A stretch of DNA of 42,795 nt from Limisphaerales bacterium (GTDB lineage Bacteria; Verrucomicrobiota; Verrucomicrobiia; Limisphaerales; UBA1096). Location of the stretch: NCBI GenBank assembly GCA_004213515.1, contig SHAK01000019.1:1-42795 (forward strand). Direction: 5' to 3'. The notes under the pieces were generated by a model that was not told the origin of the DNA, searched no databases, and saw nothing but the letters and a program-made list of their open reading frames with translations. This document shows positions 1 through 9,272 of this stretch, piece by piece. The position numbers and the translations under genes are program-made. Position 1 is the first letter of the stretch, and the number at the start of each line of letters is the position of its first letter.

Positions 1-441
1 GTCATAGGGGGTTATTTATTTAATTTTCTAGCTATTAGTTCCTTATGTTCACAATTTAATCTTCTTCATCATAGTTGGCAAGGAGTGTGCTTACTATCCA
101 TTGGTTAACATAACTTTGTTCATTTCGTATACCATAAAGAATCAGATGCATCTTCTTATTTTTTTAAATACGAATGATGACTATGATTAGAGTCCTTTTA
201 GGCATGCTTTCGGATGTGTTTCTCATGATGGAGTTAATACAGATGCCGGTAGATTGACTTTTTACTCTCTAATTTAATAAAGGAATTGAAGTTTTTAAGG
301 TTTTTAATTGGGGAGAATGTACGAGTAAGAGAGATTCGATTCAAAAAGAGCTCTCTTCTCCTGATTAGAGAAAAACTGGTTGCTCAGGCTAGTTTTTCTC
401 CGGCGGTGAAGAGATCTTCAAGCGACTCTTCACCGCCTATT
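1..441. other. Non-coding left end with a tandem hairpin cluster
   Basis: No convincing coding frame was found in these bases, which are A/T-rich up to about 310. A weak plus-strand promoter-like pair is present (TTGACT at 254-259, TAATAA at 275-280, spacer 15). From 312 the sequence becomes strongly self-complementary and forms three hairpins in a row, described separately. The rest shows nothing recognisable. Confidence 0.6.
312..437. other. Three tandem hairpins downstream of the beta-CASP gene
   Basis: Hairpin 1 pairs AAGAGAG (327-333) with CTCTCTT (351-357), and the flanks GGAGAA (312-317) and TTCTCC (356-361) can also pair. Hairpin 2 pairs GAGAAAAACT (368-377) with AGTTTTTCTC (391-400). 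Hairpin 3 pairs GGCGGTGAAGAG (402-413) with CTCTTCACCGCC (426-437), a perfect 12-bp stem. Hairpin 3 starts 4 bases after the stop codon of the minus-strand gene ending at 442, so the simplest reading is a 3' UTR or terminator for that gene. On the plus strand it is followed by TATTTTAATT, so a plus-strand RNA ending here is also possible. Confidence 0.6.
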
Positions 442-1824
442 TTAATTATTGATCTCTAAAGTTTCTCCAGCCTTAGGAATGATAACCTTCACTGATGGCC
501 ATTTTTTTGTGATTTGTTTCTTGAACCATTCTCTCGCTTGAGAGTCTCCGTGCCCTAGGATTAAGGTTCGTGGCCCTACTCTGCCGACTAATTCAATTAG
601 GTCTTCACGATTGGCGTGTGCTGTCAGATCAAAATCACGTACCTTACATCGTTTAGCTAAATTTCCGGTTGTATCACAATAGTGAAAATGTTCTTTGTGA
701 TAGGCAGATTTAAGTCTTCCTCCTGGAGTTGAAGGATCGGCATAACCTACAAAGAAAATTCCATGCTCAGGTTGCTCAACCATGCGTTTTGCTAAATCAT
801 ATGCAGTAGTGTTTTCGGTAAGCATTCCAGCAGTCATTACAAATAGCCGACTTTTATTAAGCTTTATTTTTGCTGCCTGATCACGGCTTAGAACTGAAAG
901 ATCAAGTTCCTCGTCTAGTTGAAGGTTCGGATGTTGGCGATTAGCTCGATGTGATTGTAAATCGTAAATTTCTGTGAATACACGCCCTAGCCCCCCTATA
1001 AATATAGGCTGTTTTTTTAAACGGCCTGATTTCATTTGAAGGGCAAGAATTGAAAGTATTTCCTGTGTGCGGCCTAGAGCAAATGATGGGATTAAGACGC
1101 TTCCTTTTCGTTTGAAAGTTTCTTCAATCGCCACAATTAGTTTTTCGGTTTCATTGCCACGAGAAAAATTTTCAGGAGTACTACGATTCCCTCTTGTCGT
1201 CTCCATTATCATTACATCAGCTTGTATATCATTGAAACTTGCAGCTTTGAGAATGGTCTGATCGTGAGTGCAAACATCTCCAGTATAAAAGAGGGATTCT
1301 TTTCCACCGCGCAACATAATTCCTGCTGACCCTAAAGTATGTCCAGCGTCATGAAATTCAAGTGTAGGTGAGGATTTCCCACTAATTGCTCTGTCAAAAG
1401 AAGCCCATTCAATCTCCCGGTTGTATTGGTAACCTTGAAAGATTGGAGCGAGTTCATCGACTTCTCGATGTGTAAAGAGTGGATATTCTGATATGCCAAG
1501 TTCGGAGGCTTGACGTTTCATTACGTTAACAGAGTTGTGGAGTACTCGTTCAATAATGAAATAGCTTAGTTCCGTCATCATAACATGTGATTGGGGGAAC
1601 TTTCTTAGTGCAATTGGAAGAGACCCAACATGGTCGTGATGACAGTGGGTAATTGCGATTGTGTCTACTGGACGATTTTTAATTTTATCGTATAAAGGAA
1701 GGGCGTCGCTACCATCGTGTTTGGGATGGGTGCCAGCGTCCATTAATAAACCACATCCGTCTATTTCTACATGCCAAGAACTAGCTCCAATGTCGGGTCC
1801 TGGATTAAGATCACATATTTTCAA
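442..1824 (-). CDS. Beta-CASP metallo-beta-lactamase fold nuclease-like protein (YSH1/RNase J-related)
   Basis: This 460-residue protein has the metallo-beta-lactamase signature HCHHDH at residues 60-65 (HxHxDH, two-zinc site). The later motifs are GHTLGSAG, YTGD, a beta-CASP motif A-like METTRGNR, a motif B-like LTAHANRED and a C-terminal LGHGD. This set is typical of the COG1236 family of RNA-processing nucleases (CPSF-73-like), which act on RNA in the cytoplasm. The actual substrate is not evident. The start is TTG at 1824, because an in-frame stop lies four codons upstream and no ATG fits; no Shine-Dalgarno is visible. It lies 28 bases downstream of the YqeK-like gene on the same strand, so the two are probably cotranscribed. 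It is shorter than RNase J (about 550) and has no C-terminal extension. Confidence 0.85.
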   Translation of the reverse strand: MKICDLNPGPDIGASSWHVEIDGCGLLMDAGTHPKHDGSDALPLYDKIKNRPVDTIAITHCHHDHVGSLPIALRKFPQSHVMMTELSYFIIERVLHNSVNVMKRQASELGISEYPLFTHREVDELAPIFQGYQYNREIEWASFDRAISGKSSPTLEFHDAGHTLGSAGIMLRGGKESLFYTGDVCTHDQTILKAASFNDIQADVMIMETTRGNRSTPENFSRGNETEKLIVAIEETFKRKGSVLIPSFALGRTQEILSILALQMKSGRLKKQPIFIGGLGRVFTEIYDLQSHRANRQHPNLQLDEELDLSVLSRDQAAKIKLNKSRLFVMTAGMLTENTTAYDLAKRMVEQPEHGIFFVGYADPSTPGGRLKSAYHKEHFHYCDTTGNLAKRCKVRDFDLTAHANREDLIELVGRVGPRTLILGHGDSQAREWFKKQITKKWPSVKVIIPKAGETLEINN

Positions 1825-1852
1825 TTGTAAATGTTACTTTGATTTATAGGTT

Positions 1853-2434
1853 TCAGTGAAAACTTTGAGCCATGGTGTTATAAGCATTAAATGATTCTGG
1901 ATGAATTATGCGATTCTTAGATAGGTTTTTTCTGATTTTATGTTTTATTACCTCAAATGAGGCTGCTTCTAAATCACGTTCAGCTAAATTCCGAACGGTT
2001 TCGGCCTCAGAATACTGTCTCAGAGGTTCGCAGAAATCTGCCACAAAGAGAACTTTGTCAACAGGTCCCATTTTAGAGGCTCCTGTAGTGTGTTTACGCA
2101 TTGCACTGTTCACTATTTCATCATCAATACCAAATTGGTTTTTAGCAAAAAAAGGTGCCAGTTTGCCATGTATCAGACTAATATTGTCTTGTTCGTATTC
2201 GTCTATCAAAAAATCATGCTTTTTAGCGAATTTAAGTAGCTCACAATCACTAAATTCTTTTAAAGAGTCGTGAAGAAGAGCTGCTAGTTCGACCTTTTTA
2301 GAGTCCATGTTATACCTCTTAGCCAGATTTCTTGCTTGATCTCGAACGGATAAAACATGAGCAAAACGATTAGCGGTGAGATCTTTTTTTAAGTGCTCCT
2401 CGATTCTTGCGATTAGTTTTGTTTGGTTAAGCAT
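1853..2434 (-). CDS. yqeK: YqeK-type HD-domain hydrolase
   Basis: A 193-residue HD-domain protein. Visible features are RFAHVLSV near residue 23, the metal-binding ALLHDSLKE, a LIHGKLAP segment, MRKHTTGASKMGPVDKVLFVADF and the downstream EP. This order matches YqeK, a family shown to hydrolyse Ap4A symmetrically. The protein is cytoplasmic. Its usual neighbours (nadD, rsfS) are absent; here it precedes a beta-CASP nuclease-like gene by 28 bases. The ATG at 2434 is preceded by a candidate promoter about 30 bases upstream. Family assignment is good; the exact nucleotide substrate is inferred from the family. Confidence 0.82.
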   Translation of the reverse strand: MLNQTKLIARIEEHLKKDLTANRFAHVLSVRDQARNLAKRYNMDSKKVELAALLHDSLKEFSDCELLKFAKKHDFLIDEYEQDNISLIHGKLAPFFAKNQFGIDDEIVNSAMRKHTTGASKMGPVDKVLFVADFCEPLRQYSEAETVRNLAERDLEAASFEVIKHKIRKNLSKNRIIHPESFNAYNTMAQSFH

Positions 2435-2461
2435 ATTGGCTCATACAAAAAATCTTGCAAA

Positions 2462-2490
2462 ATCAGGCCCGAATTTTAAGGCGGTGTCAA
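2462..2490 (-). promoter_or_regulatory. Candidate promoter for yqeK and the nuclease gene
   Basis: On the minus strand a perfect -35 TTGACA (2485-2490) is followed after 17 bp by CCTGAT (2462-2467), a weak -10. It would give a 5' UTR of roughly 20 bases to the ATG at 2434. On the opposite strand TATAAT at 2525-2530 is a good -10 for the divergent Rieske gene, but no clear -35 was found for it. Confidence 0.4.
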
Positions 2491-2570
2491 ATGGCAAAGA
2501 AATATATATTCGTTTTGATTTCGCTATAATTTTTTTCTAGCTATAGATTTGGTAGGTATTAATTTTAATT

Positions 2571-3290
2571 ATGAGATCTATCCCAGCTTTGTCTCGCCGC
2601 AAAACTTTAAGAGCCCTTTCGTACGGACTTGTTTGTTCTGGGTTGTGCGGATCATCTCCCTTTCGTTGGCTTGTTTCCGATATTCAGGCAGGAGATTCAG
2701 CGATCTTTAAAATGAGTTTTGATGAGTTTCCGCAGTTGAGCAAATCTTATGGATCAGTGAGGGTGAACGTGGCTGGAATTCCAAATGCGAGTAATCAAAT
2801 TGTTGTAACTCGAATGCCAGGCAATAAATTTTACGCGGTTTCTTCTAAATGCACACATAGCGGTGTTGCTGTTAATCCATTCAAGAAAGGAAAGGGTCTT
2901 TACTGCGCAGCTCACGGTTCTCAGTTTGATGTAGATGGTCGAGTAGTTAGAGGTCCTGCAATTTCCGCTCTTAAATTATATTCTTCAAAATATGATGGTA
3001 AGGGGACTGTTAGTGTGGAGTTTCCTGAACTAGGCTATTCTGTTAATGCTAGCATTCTCCAGTCAATTGAAGGAGATAGATTGCATTTAACATTCGAGAC
3101 AATTCCAGGGATGACATACTCAGTCGCCTTTTCTTCTCAGTTTGGAAACGAATATGTAAGATCTGAAAAGTTTGCTGTAACAAAGGAGGGACCCTATAAT
3201 ATTGATCGACTGACAGCGGATAGGGGAGTAGTGAATATTTACTTAAAGCCTTTAGGTAAAGCAGGCTTTATAAAAATAATTAGGGAATAA
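2571..3290 (+). CDS. Tat-exported Rieske [2Fe-2S] protein with a C-terminal extension
   Basis: A 239-residue protein with an SRRKTLRAL twin-arginine-like motif at residues 8-16 and a following hydrophobic stretch, which suggests folded export by Tat. The Rieske cluster ligands are clear: C94-T-H96 and C112-A-A-H115, followed by GSQFDVDGRVVRGPA. This is a single Rieske domain of the kind that accepts or donates electrons in membrane or periplasmic redox chains. The last 70 or so residues (LHLTFETIPGMTYSVAF onward) are outside the Rieske fold and resemble a module also found at the end of the subtilase in this window. No cytochrome b gene is adjacent, so it does not look like part of a bc1 complex. 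It heads the cassette with the exported protein, the ECF sigma factor and the membrane protein. Partner unknown. Confidence 0.85.
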   Translation: MRSIPALSRRKTLRALSYGLVCSGLCGSSPFRWLVSDIQAGDSAIFKMSFDEFPQLSKSYGSVRVNVAGIPNASNQIVVTRMPGNKFYAVSSKCTHSGVAVNPFKKGKGLYCAAHGSQFDVDGRVVRGPAISALKLYSSKYDGKGTVSVEFPELGYSVNASILQSIEGDRLHLTFETIPGMTYSVAFSSQFGNEYVRSEKFAVTKEGPYNIDRLTADRGVVNIYLKPLGKAGFIKIIRE

Positions 3291-3353
3291 CTCGATTAAG
3301 TGTGTAACGTTATTTATATTGCCTGTGTAATACATAGACAAATAATTAATTCT

Positions 3354-4343
3354 TTGAACAGTAGAACAAAAATTTTATTCATCTTAACTTTGTTTTTAAT
3401 GAACATTGTTGGTCAGGCTTCAGAATTGAATAAAGACGATTTACCGGATAACACTAAAGCTTTTATTCATCTCGACTTTGATGCATTGCGAAAATCAAAA
3501 CTAGGTTCAACTTTAATCAATTGGGCTCAAAAAGAGGATGGGGGTAAAGATAAAATGGATGAGATTGAAAAGGATATTGGTTTCGATCTCTTAACTGCGA
3601 TAAACGGGGTGACAATTTCTACTAATGGTAAAAAGGATTACGGTTTGGTTATCCTCAAGCACACCGCTAATATCAAGAAAGTGCTATCCTATATCAAGAA
3701 AGCCGATGGATACTACGCTACAAAGTACAAGACTAGCGGTGGTAAAGGTTCTGAGACTTATATTCACAGTGTTGGCAAGAAACGCACAAATCTTAAAGAG
3801 AAACCTGACGATCGAGGATACATAAGTTTTGTCGACAAAAATACAGCTGTGATCGCTCCAAGTAGAAAATTGACAGGGCAGGGGATTGAGCTAGTGAAAG
3901 GTAATAGATCTACTCTTAGTCTGCCTGTTGAACTTTCAATAGGTATTGGAAAAGTCAAATTGCCTTTAATTTCAAGTTACGTTGATATCGATGCGCTTGG
4001 AGATGTTATTGAGGATGACAACATAAAAGACATGGTTCGAGATAGTATGTTTTTTCTAGGAGAAACAGATGGTCGATTAATTATGAACCTTAAGATTACT
4101 GCACAGAGTGTTGAGACAGCAGAGCACATGTATAATATGGCTAATGGCTTACTCGGAATTGCTTCTTTAAAGATGAAAAATGCCCCTGAAAAAATGAGTT
4201 TAATTAAAGCGATGAAGATATCTAAAAAGCAATCCGCCATAATAGCCAGTTTTTCGATGTCGGTTGATAAAATTTTGGAATATACTGATCCTGAACTTAA
4301 AGAGTTTAATATTAATTTAGGTGATAACTTAAATAAAAGGTGA
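3354..4343 (+). CDS. Exported protein of unknown function upstream of an ECF sigma factor
   Basis: The reading frame is open from a GTG at 3300, but a TTG at 3354 gives a normal signal peptide: a short polar start, then ILFILTLFLMNIVGQA and likely cleavage before SELN. I therefore prefer 3354, although no Shine-Dalgarno supports either start. The mature protein of about 305 residues is Lys/Asp-rich and begins DDLPDNTKAFIHLDFDALRKSKLGS, the kind of opening seen in exported PVC proteins found beside sigma factors. No catalytic motif or membrane segment is visible. Its stop overlaps the ATG of the sigma factor (TGATG), so the two are translationally coupled. It may be the extracytoplasmic sensor or target of the sigma factor; this is inference from context only. 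Confidence 0.7.
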   Translation: MNSRTKILFILTLFLMNIVGQASELNKDDLPDNTKAFIHLDFDALRKSKLGSTLINWAQKEDGGKDKMDEIEKDIGFDLLTAINGVTISTNGKKDYGLVILKHTANIKKVLSYIKKADGYYATKYKTSGGKGSETYIHSVGKKRTNLKEKPDDRGYISFVDKNTAVIAPSRKLTGQGIELVKGNRSTLSLPVELSIGIGKVKLPLISSYVDIDALGDVIEDDNIKDMVRDSMFFLGETDGRLIMNLKITAQSVETAEHMYNMANGLLGIASLKMKNAPEKMSLIKAMKISKKQSAIIASFSMSVDKILEYTDPELKEFNINLGDNLNKR

Positions 4344-4978
4344 TGCAATCCGTCATCATTCCAACGATGACTGCGGCCCTGGCTAAGAGTTCTAGTCAGC
4401 CTAAAAAAGTTGAGCCCCTAAAGTCAGCTTCAGTTGATAATATTTGTGAAGAAAAGCAATTAGCAATTGCTGCAAAAGGAGGCTGTTTGAAATCTTTTGA
4501 ACAGATTGTTTCTCGTTTTGAGCTTAGATTATATCGCTTTGTTCTCAAGAAAACTGGAGATCATCATCTTGCGCAGGATTTAATCCAATCTACATTTGTT
4601 ATCGCTTACAGAAAACTGCATCTTTTTAATCCAAAGTATGCTATTTCCACTTGGCTTTATACTATAGCCAATCGACAGACAATTAATCACTTTCGCCGTC
4701 TCAAACCAATTGATTCTGAGGATGTAGATTGTGTTGTTGAAAAATCTCCAGAAGTAGAATTACTTGCTGAAGAAAAAAGCGCTGAACTTTGGGCGCATGC
4801 TAGGCAAATTCTTTCTCAAAACCAATTTGATGTGCTTTGGTTTTTTTATGGTGAAGACCGAAACCTTGAGGAAACTGCCAGTGTGATGAATAGAAGTATT
4901 GGTTCAGTAAAGGTTCTCCTTCATAGAGCGAGAAAAAAGATGGAAAGTGATCTGCCAATTCACTTAAAACAAAAATAA
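4343..4978 (+). CDS. ECF-type RNA polymerase sigma factor
   Basis: A 211-residue sigma-70 family protein. Region 2 is visible as SFEQIVSRFELRLYRFVLKKTGDHHLAQDLIQSTFV followed by ISTWLYTIANRQTINHFRR, in the order expected of group 4 sigma factors. Region 4 follows near the C-terminus: LEETASVMNRSIGSVKVLLHRARKKM, a helix-turn-helix that contacts the -35 element. Regions 1 and 3 are missing, as usual for ECF factors. The N-terminal 40 residues are an unconserved extension. The ATG at 4343 overlaps the preceding TGA and follows an AAAGG; a GTG one codon earlier is less likely. The next gene starts 7 bases after the stop and encodes a one-helix membrane protein, a typical place for an anti-sigma factor. 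Confidence 0.92.
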   Translation: MQSVIIPTMTAALAKSSSQPKKVEPLKSASVDNICEEKQLAIAAKGGCLKSFEQIVSRFELRLYRFVLKKTGDHHLAQDLIQSTFVIAYRKLHLFNPKYAISTWLYTIANRQTINHFRRLKPIDSEDVDCVVEKSPEVELLAEEKSAELWAHARQILSQNQFDVLWFFYGEDRNLEETASVMNRSIGSVKVLLHRARKKMESDLPIHLKQK

Positions 4979-4985
4979 ATAGAAA

Positions 4986-5438
4986 ATGCAAAACGAAGAA
5001 AATAAAAATTTATGGCCTGCAATTGAATCAAAACTTCGCCGGGATTCAGAGTATAAAGATGAATTTCCGCCTTTTCTTCATAATCGCATAATGGCGTCAG
5101 TTCTTGAGGAGTCTGAGTTAAGTTCGCAACCTAAATGGGTGGTTTTTAGTTCTTTCCGACTTGCTTTGGCAGGTGGATTAGTGGGTTTAGTTACAGCATG
5201 TTTTTTATTTTTGAGTAATCCTTATTCTGAAGATAGTTTAAATTCTCAAGCTTTAGGTGAAATGATTATTACTGCCTCGCACAGCCATCAGGAAATGTCT
5301 GCATTTATCTCCAAAAATAGATTGGATTATTTAGTTACACAGCCTTACCAGAATCAATTGAATTCAATAGCCAAAGAGTTTGAAAATGCATTGGATTTTA
5401 CAATCAAGATGATGCCCATCGAAATCGCTAGGAACTAA
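4986..5438 (+). CDS. Single-pass membrane protein, candidate anti-sigma factor
   Basis: A 150-residue protein with about 60 polar N-terminal residues (PPFLHNRIMASVLEES region), one hydrophobic helix (LALAGGLVGLVTACFLFL) and a periplasmic tail of about 70 residues. No zinc-binding HxxxCxxC anti-sigma motif is present, so if it restrains the sigma factor it belongs to a non-ZAS class. Position, size and topology support the idea, since it starts 7 bases downstream of the sigma factor and is cotranscribed with it. The function is inferred from context; sequence similarity alone would not name it. Confidence 0.65.
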   Translation: MQNEENKNLWPAIESKLRRDSEYKDEFPPFLHNRIMASVLEESELSSQPKWVVFSSFRLALAGGLVGLVTACFLFLSNPYSEDSLNSQALGEMIITASHSHQEMSAFISKNRLDYLVTQPYQNQLNSIAKEFENALDFTIKMMPIEIARN

Positions 5439-5472
5439 CTTCTTCTTACTATCTTTTTAAACTTCATATCAT

Positions 5473-5494
5473 CATATCAATATATGTTGATATG
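5473..5494. promoter_or_regulatory. 22-bp palindrome upstream of metH, candidate operator
   Basis: CATATCAATAT (5473-5483) faces ATGTTGATATG (5484-5494); 10 of 11 positions pair. The outer CATATCAA/TTGATATG arms are perfect. It ends 4 bp before the metH -35. Its size and symmetry suit a dimeric helix-turn-helix repressor. SahR, an ArsR-family regulator of methionine-cycle genes in Proteobacteria, is a candidate type of regulator, but I cannot verify the motif match. Confidence 0.6.
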
Positions 5495-5498
5495 TAAC

Positions 5499-5526
5499 TT
5501 GACTCTATAACATAGTTATTTAATAT
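5499..5526 (+). promoter_or_regulatory. metH promoter
   Basis: A -35 TTGACT (5499-5504) and a -10 TAATAT (5521-5526) are separated by 16 bp. Transcription would start around 5533, only a few bases before the GTG start at 5536, which predicts a leaderless or nearly leaderless mRNA. Confidence 0.55.
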
Positions 5527-5535
5527 GTTTTTTCA

Positions 5536-8500
5536 GTGATTATTGAGTCAAATAACACCCTTAGTGACATTCTGTCTGAAAGGATAGTAATTTTAGATGG
5601 TGCGATGGGGACCATGATTCAGCAGCATAAGCTTGAAGAATCTGATTATCGTGGAGAAAGGTTTGCCGACTGGGAAAGCGATCTCAAAGGAAATAATGAT
5701 TTACTTGGAATAACTCAGCCGGAAATAATTAAATCAATTCATCGTAAGTATTTTGAGGCGGGAGCTGATATAATTGAGACTAATACATTTAACTCCACAA
5801 GTATTGCTTTGGCTGACTATGGTATGGAGTCATTGGCTTACGAATTGAGCTTAACGAATGCTAAGTTAGCTAAGTCAGCCGCGGAAGCGGTTATGATTAA
5901 TTCTGATCGAAAATGTTTTGTTGCTGGAGCACTAGGTCCAACAAATCGTACTGCATCTATTTCTCCCGACGTAAATAATCCCGCATTTCGGGCTGTAACA
6001 TACGACCAATTAGTTGAGTCTTATTATGAACAAGCTAAAGGGTTAGTTGATGGAGGGGCAGATGTTCTTCTAGTCGAGACAGTTTTTGACTCTCTTAATT
6101 CTCGAGCGGCACTTTTTGCTCTAGAATCTTTATTTGATTCACTGGGTAAACGATTGCCAGTTATGCTTTCATTTACCATAACTGACCAGAGTGGGAGAAC
6201 TCTTTCGGGGCAAACAGTTGAGGGTTACTGGAATTCTGTTTCAAATATTGAGCTGCTCAGTGTTGGTATAAACTGCGCATTAGGCCCCAAAGAGATGCGC
6301 CCTTACATTGAAGAATTATCCAAGATTGCACCCATAAATGTAAGTTCTTATCCCAACGCAGGATTGCCTAATCCTTTGTTGCCAACTGGTTTTCCGGAAA
6401 CACCTGAAACCCTCGCGCCCCAGCTTAAAGAATGGGCTCAGAATGGATGGCTAAACATAGTCGGAGGATGCTGTGGAACAACGCCAGATCACATTAGGGT
6501 TCTTGCAGAGTCTGTTAAGAATTGTGCTCCTCGAGAGCTTTCCAAGCCCGAACAATGGTTGCGTCTTAGTGGAATGGAAGCGTTGACAGTTCGGCCAGAT
6601 TCAAATTTTGTTAATGTAGGTGAACGTACTAATGTAACTGGTTCACCACGCTTTGCTAAGTTGATCAAGAATGAGCAGTTTGAGGATGCTTTAGCGGTTG
6701 CTCGTCAGCAGGTAGAGAACGGTGCGCAGATTATAGATGTTAACATGGATGAGGGAATGCTCGATTCTGAGGCAGCTATGACTCAGTTCCTGAATTTAAT
6801 AGCTTCTGAACCAGATATTTCTCGTGTGCCGATTATGATAGACAGCTCTAAATGGTCTGTAATTGAAGCGGGTCTCAAATGTATTCAAGGGAAAGGTGTT
6901 GTTAACTCGATTAGTCTAAAGGAAGGTGAGAAACAGTTTCTTGATCAAGCTCGCTTAATACGCAGATACGGAGCTGCCGTGGTTGTTATGGCATTCGATG
7001 AACAAGGGCAGGCTGATAACACTGAACGCCGTGTTGAAATATGTACTAGATCCTATAACTTGTTAACTAAAGAGGTAGGGTTTCCTCCTCAGGATATTAT
7101 ATTTGACCCTAACATTCTTACTGTTGCAACTGGTATGGATGAGCATAACGACTATGCAGTTAGCTTTATTGAATCCACACGAATAATAAAATCAACATTG
7201 CCATTTGCGAAAGTTAGTGGGGGGGTAAGTAATATTTCATTTTCTTTTCGAGGAAATAATGCTGTGCGAGAGGCAATGCACTCGGCCTTCCTTTACCATT
7301 CTATCAAGGCAGGACTTGATATGGGGATAGTCAATGCTGGAATGTTAGAGGTATACGAAGAAATCCCTCCGGATTTACTTCAGCGTGTTGAGGATGTTTT
7401 GCTGAACCGTTTGCCTAATGCTACAGAGCGACTGGTTGATTTTGCAGAGACCGTCAAGCAACAGGACAAGGCTGAAAAGGTTAGTGATGCATGGCGAAGT
7501 GATTCACTCGAGAAGCGTTTGAGTCATGCTTTAGTTAAAGGCATTGTTGACTATATTGAAGAAGATACAGAAGAGGCTCGAAAAACATATGGACGCCCAA
7601 TAAATGTCATTGAAGGCCCATTAATGGATGGAATGAATATTGTTGGAGATCTTTTTGGTGAAGGGAAGATGTTTCTGCCTCAAGTTGTTAAAAGTGCAAG
7701 AGTAATGAAAAAAGCGGTTGCATATTTGCAGCCCTACATGGAAGAGGAGAAAGAAGGCAAAAATGTTTCATCTCAAGGCAAAATTCTCATGGCTACCGTT
7801 AAGGGAGATGTCCATGATATAGGAAAAAATATCGTTGGAGTTGTCCTTGGTTGTAATAATTATGAAATTGTTGACCTTGGAGTTATGGTTTCTTGTGAGA
7901 AAATATTGAAAGCTGCTAAAGATGAAAACGTAGATATTATTGGGCTAAGTGGCTTGATTACACCTTCTTTAGACGAAATGCAACACGTTGCCAAGGAGAT
8001 GCAGAGGCAGGGATTTAAATTGCCTTTATTAATTGGTGGAGCAACTACGAGCCGTGAGCATACCGCTGTTAAAATTGCACCTGGATATGATCACTCGATC
8101 ATACACGTTGTCGACGCTTCAAAGGCAGTTGGTGTAGCTAGTAAATTACTTAGTGAGGAAAATCAAAAGTCTTTTATTCAAGAGAATAAGAAGGTTCAAG
8201 AAGAGTTCCGTGAAAAATTCTTAAGTAAACGTACTTCTAAGCCTCTACTCAGTATTGCTGATGCTAGGCAACGTGACACTAAGATAGATTGGCGAAAAAA
8301 GGATATCCCAAATCCGAATTTTACTGGAATGAGAGTCGAATCGGATTTTCCATTGGACACTTTGGTTGATTATATTGATTGGTCTCCATTCTTTCATGCT
8401 TGGGAGCTTCGAGGGCGTTATCCGAAAATATTTGAAGATGAATATGTTGGTGATAAGGCAAAGGAATTATTTGATGATGCTCAGGATTTGCTTTCACGTA

Positions 8501-9222
8501 TATTAAGAGAAAAATTATTTACCGCAAAATGTGTGTATGGTCTTTTTGCAGCTAATCGAGTTGGTGATGACATAGAGATCTATTCAGACGAGTCACGGAA
8601 AAAATGCATACAAAAGTTTCATTTTCTTCGTCAACAGAACAATAAATTGAAAGGTGAGAATCATAGCTTGGCGGACTTTGTTGCAGCAAAGGGGTCTGGC
8701 CTTTCTGATCATATTGGAGCTTTTGCTGTTACTGCGGGGCATGGAGTTGATGAGTTTGCAAAGTCATTTGAAGAGGAGAATGATGATTATAATTCCATCA
8801 TGGCTAAGGCTTTGGGGGACCGGTTAGCCGAAGCGTTTGCTGAATATTTGCATAAAAAAGTTAGAAAAGAATGGGGTTTTGGATCCAAAGAATCTCTGAG
8901 TAATGATGATTTGATTCGTGAAAAATACCGTGGGATTAGGCCGGCCGCCGGATATCCTGCATGTCCAGACCATACAGAAAAGCAGCGACTTTGGGATTTG
9001 CTTGAAGTCGAAAAAAATACTGGCATGCGTTTAACTGAAAGTTGCGCCATGTGGCCTGCCAGTTCTGTTAGTGGATTATACTTTGCCCATCCCGAGGCAA
9101 AATATTTTGCAATTGGAAAAATTAATGAAGATCAGATTGTTGACCTTGCAAATCGTAAGAATATGAGCAAGAAGGAAGTCGAAAAATGGCTGTCACCAAA
9201 CCTTAATTATGATCCTAATTAA
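5536..9222 (+). CDS. metH: Cobalamin-dependent methionine synthase
   Basis: A full-length 1228-residue enzyme that transfers the methyl group of 5-methyltetrahydrofolate to homocysteine through cobalamin, making methionine in the cytosol. All four modules are present in order. The homocysteine domain begins with [10 protein letters not shown] and carries zinc ligands C247, C312 and C313 ([17 protein letters not shown]). The folate domain has [16 protein letters not shown]. The B12 domain has DVHDIGKN with the axial H760. The reactivation domain has [15 protein letters not shown] for S-adenosylmethionine binding. The GTG at 5536 is chosen because the N-terminus then aligns with known MetH proteins and there is no ATG before GAMGTM. 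No cobalamin riboswitch is recognisable upstream; control probably lies at the palindrome at 5473-5494. Confidence 0.97.
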   Translation: MIIESNNTLSDILSERIVILDGAMGTMIQQHKLEESDYRGERFADWESDLKGNNDLLGITQPEIIKSIHRKYFEAGADIIETNTFNSTSIALADYGMESLAYELSLTNAKLAKSAAEAVMINSDRKCFVAGALGPTNRTASISPDVNNPAFRAVTYDQLVESYYEQAKGLVDGGADVLLVETVFDSLNSRAALFALESLFDSLGKRLPVMLSFTITDQSGRTLSGQTVEGYWNSVSNIELLSVGINCALGPKEMRPYIEELSKIAPINVSSYPNAGLPNPLLPTGFPETPETLAPQLKEWAQNGWLNIVGGCCGTTPDHIRVLAESVKNCAPRELSKPEQWLRLSGMEALTVRPDSNFVNVGERTNVTGSPRFAKLIKNEQFEDALAVARQQVENGAQIIDVNMDEGMLDSEAAMTQFLNLIASEPDISRVPIMIDSSKWSVIEAGLKCIQGKGVVNSISLKEGEKQFLDQARLIRRYGAAVVVMAFDEQGQADNTERRVEICTRSYNLLTKEVGFPPQDIIFDPNILTVATGMDEHNDYAVSFIESTRIIKSTLPFAKVSGGVSNISFSFRGNNAVREAMHSAFLYHSIKAGLDMGIVNAGMLEVYEEIPPDLLQRVEDVLLNRLPNATERLVDFAETVKQQDKAEKVSDAWRSDSLEKRLSHALVKGIVDYIEEDTEEARKTYGRPINVIEGPLMDGMNIVGDLFGEGKMFLPQVVKSARVMKKAVAYLQPYMEEEKEGKNVSSQGKILMATVKGDVHDIGKNIVGVVLGCNNYEIVDLGVMVSCEKILKAAKDENVDIIGLSGLITPSLDEMQHVAKEMQRQGFKLPLLIGGATTSREHTAVKIAPGYDHSIIHVVDASKAVGVASKLLSEENQKSFIQENKKVQEEFREKFLSKRTSKPLLSIADARQRDTKIDWRKKDIPNPNFTGMRVESDFPLDTLVDYIDWSPFFHAWELRGRYPKIFEDEYVGDKAKELFDDAQDLLSRILREKLFTAKCVYGLFAANRVGDDIEIYSDESRKKCIQKFHFLRQQNNKLKGENHSLADFVAAKGSGLSDHIGAFAVTAGHGVDEFAKSFEEENDDYNSIMAKALGDRLAEAFAEYLHKKVRKEWGFGSKESLSNDDLIREKYRGIRPAAGYPACPDHTEKQRLWDLLEVEKNTGMRLTESCAMWPASSVSGLYFAHPEAKYFAIGKINEDQIVDLANRKNMSKKEVEKWLSPNLNYDPN

Positions 9223-9272
9223 ATTGATCTAGTTAGCTCGCAGTTTTTAATTCAAACTGTCATTATACCTAC

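Noticed and set aside
330-360. tRNA-like T-arm string (ATTCGATTC)
   Set aside because: No matching acceptor stem, D-arm or anticodon arm can be formed around it.
3977-4348. 123-codon minus-strand frame
   Set aside because: It lies antisense to the exported unknown protein, which has a signal peptide and operon context; the antisense translation shows no domain or sensible start.
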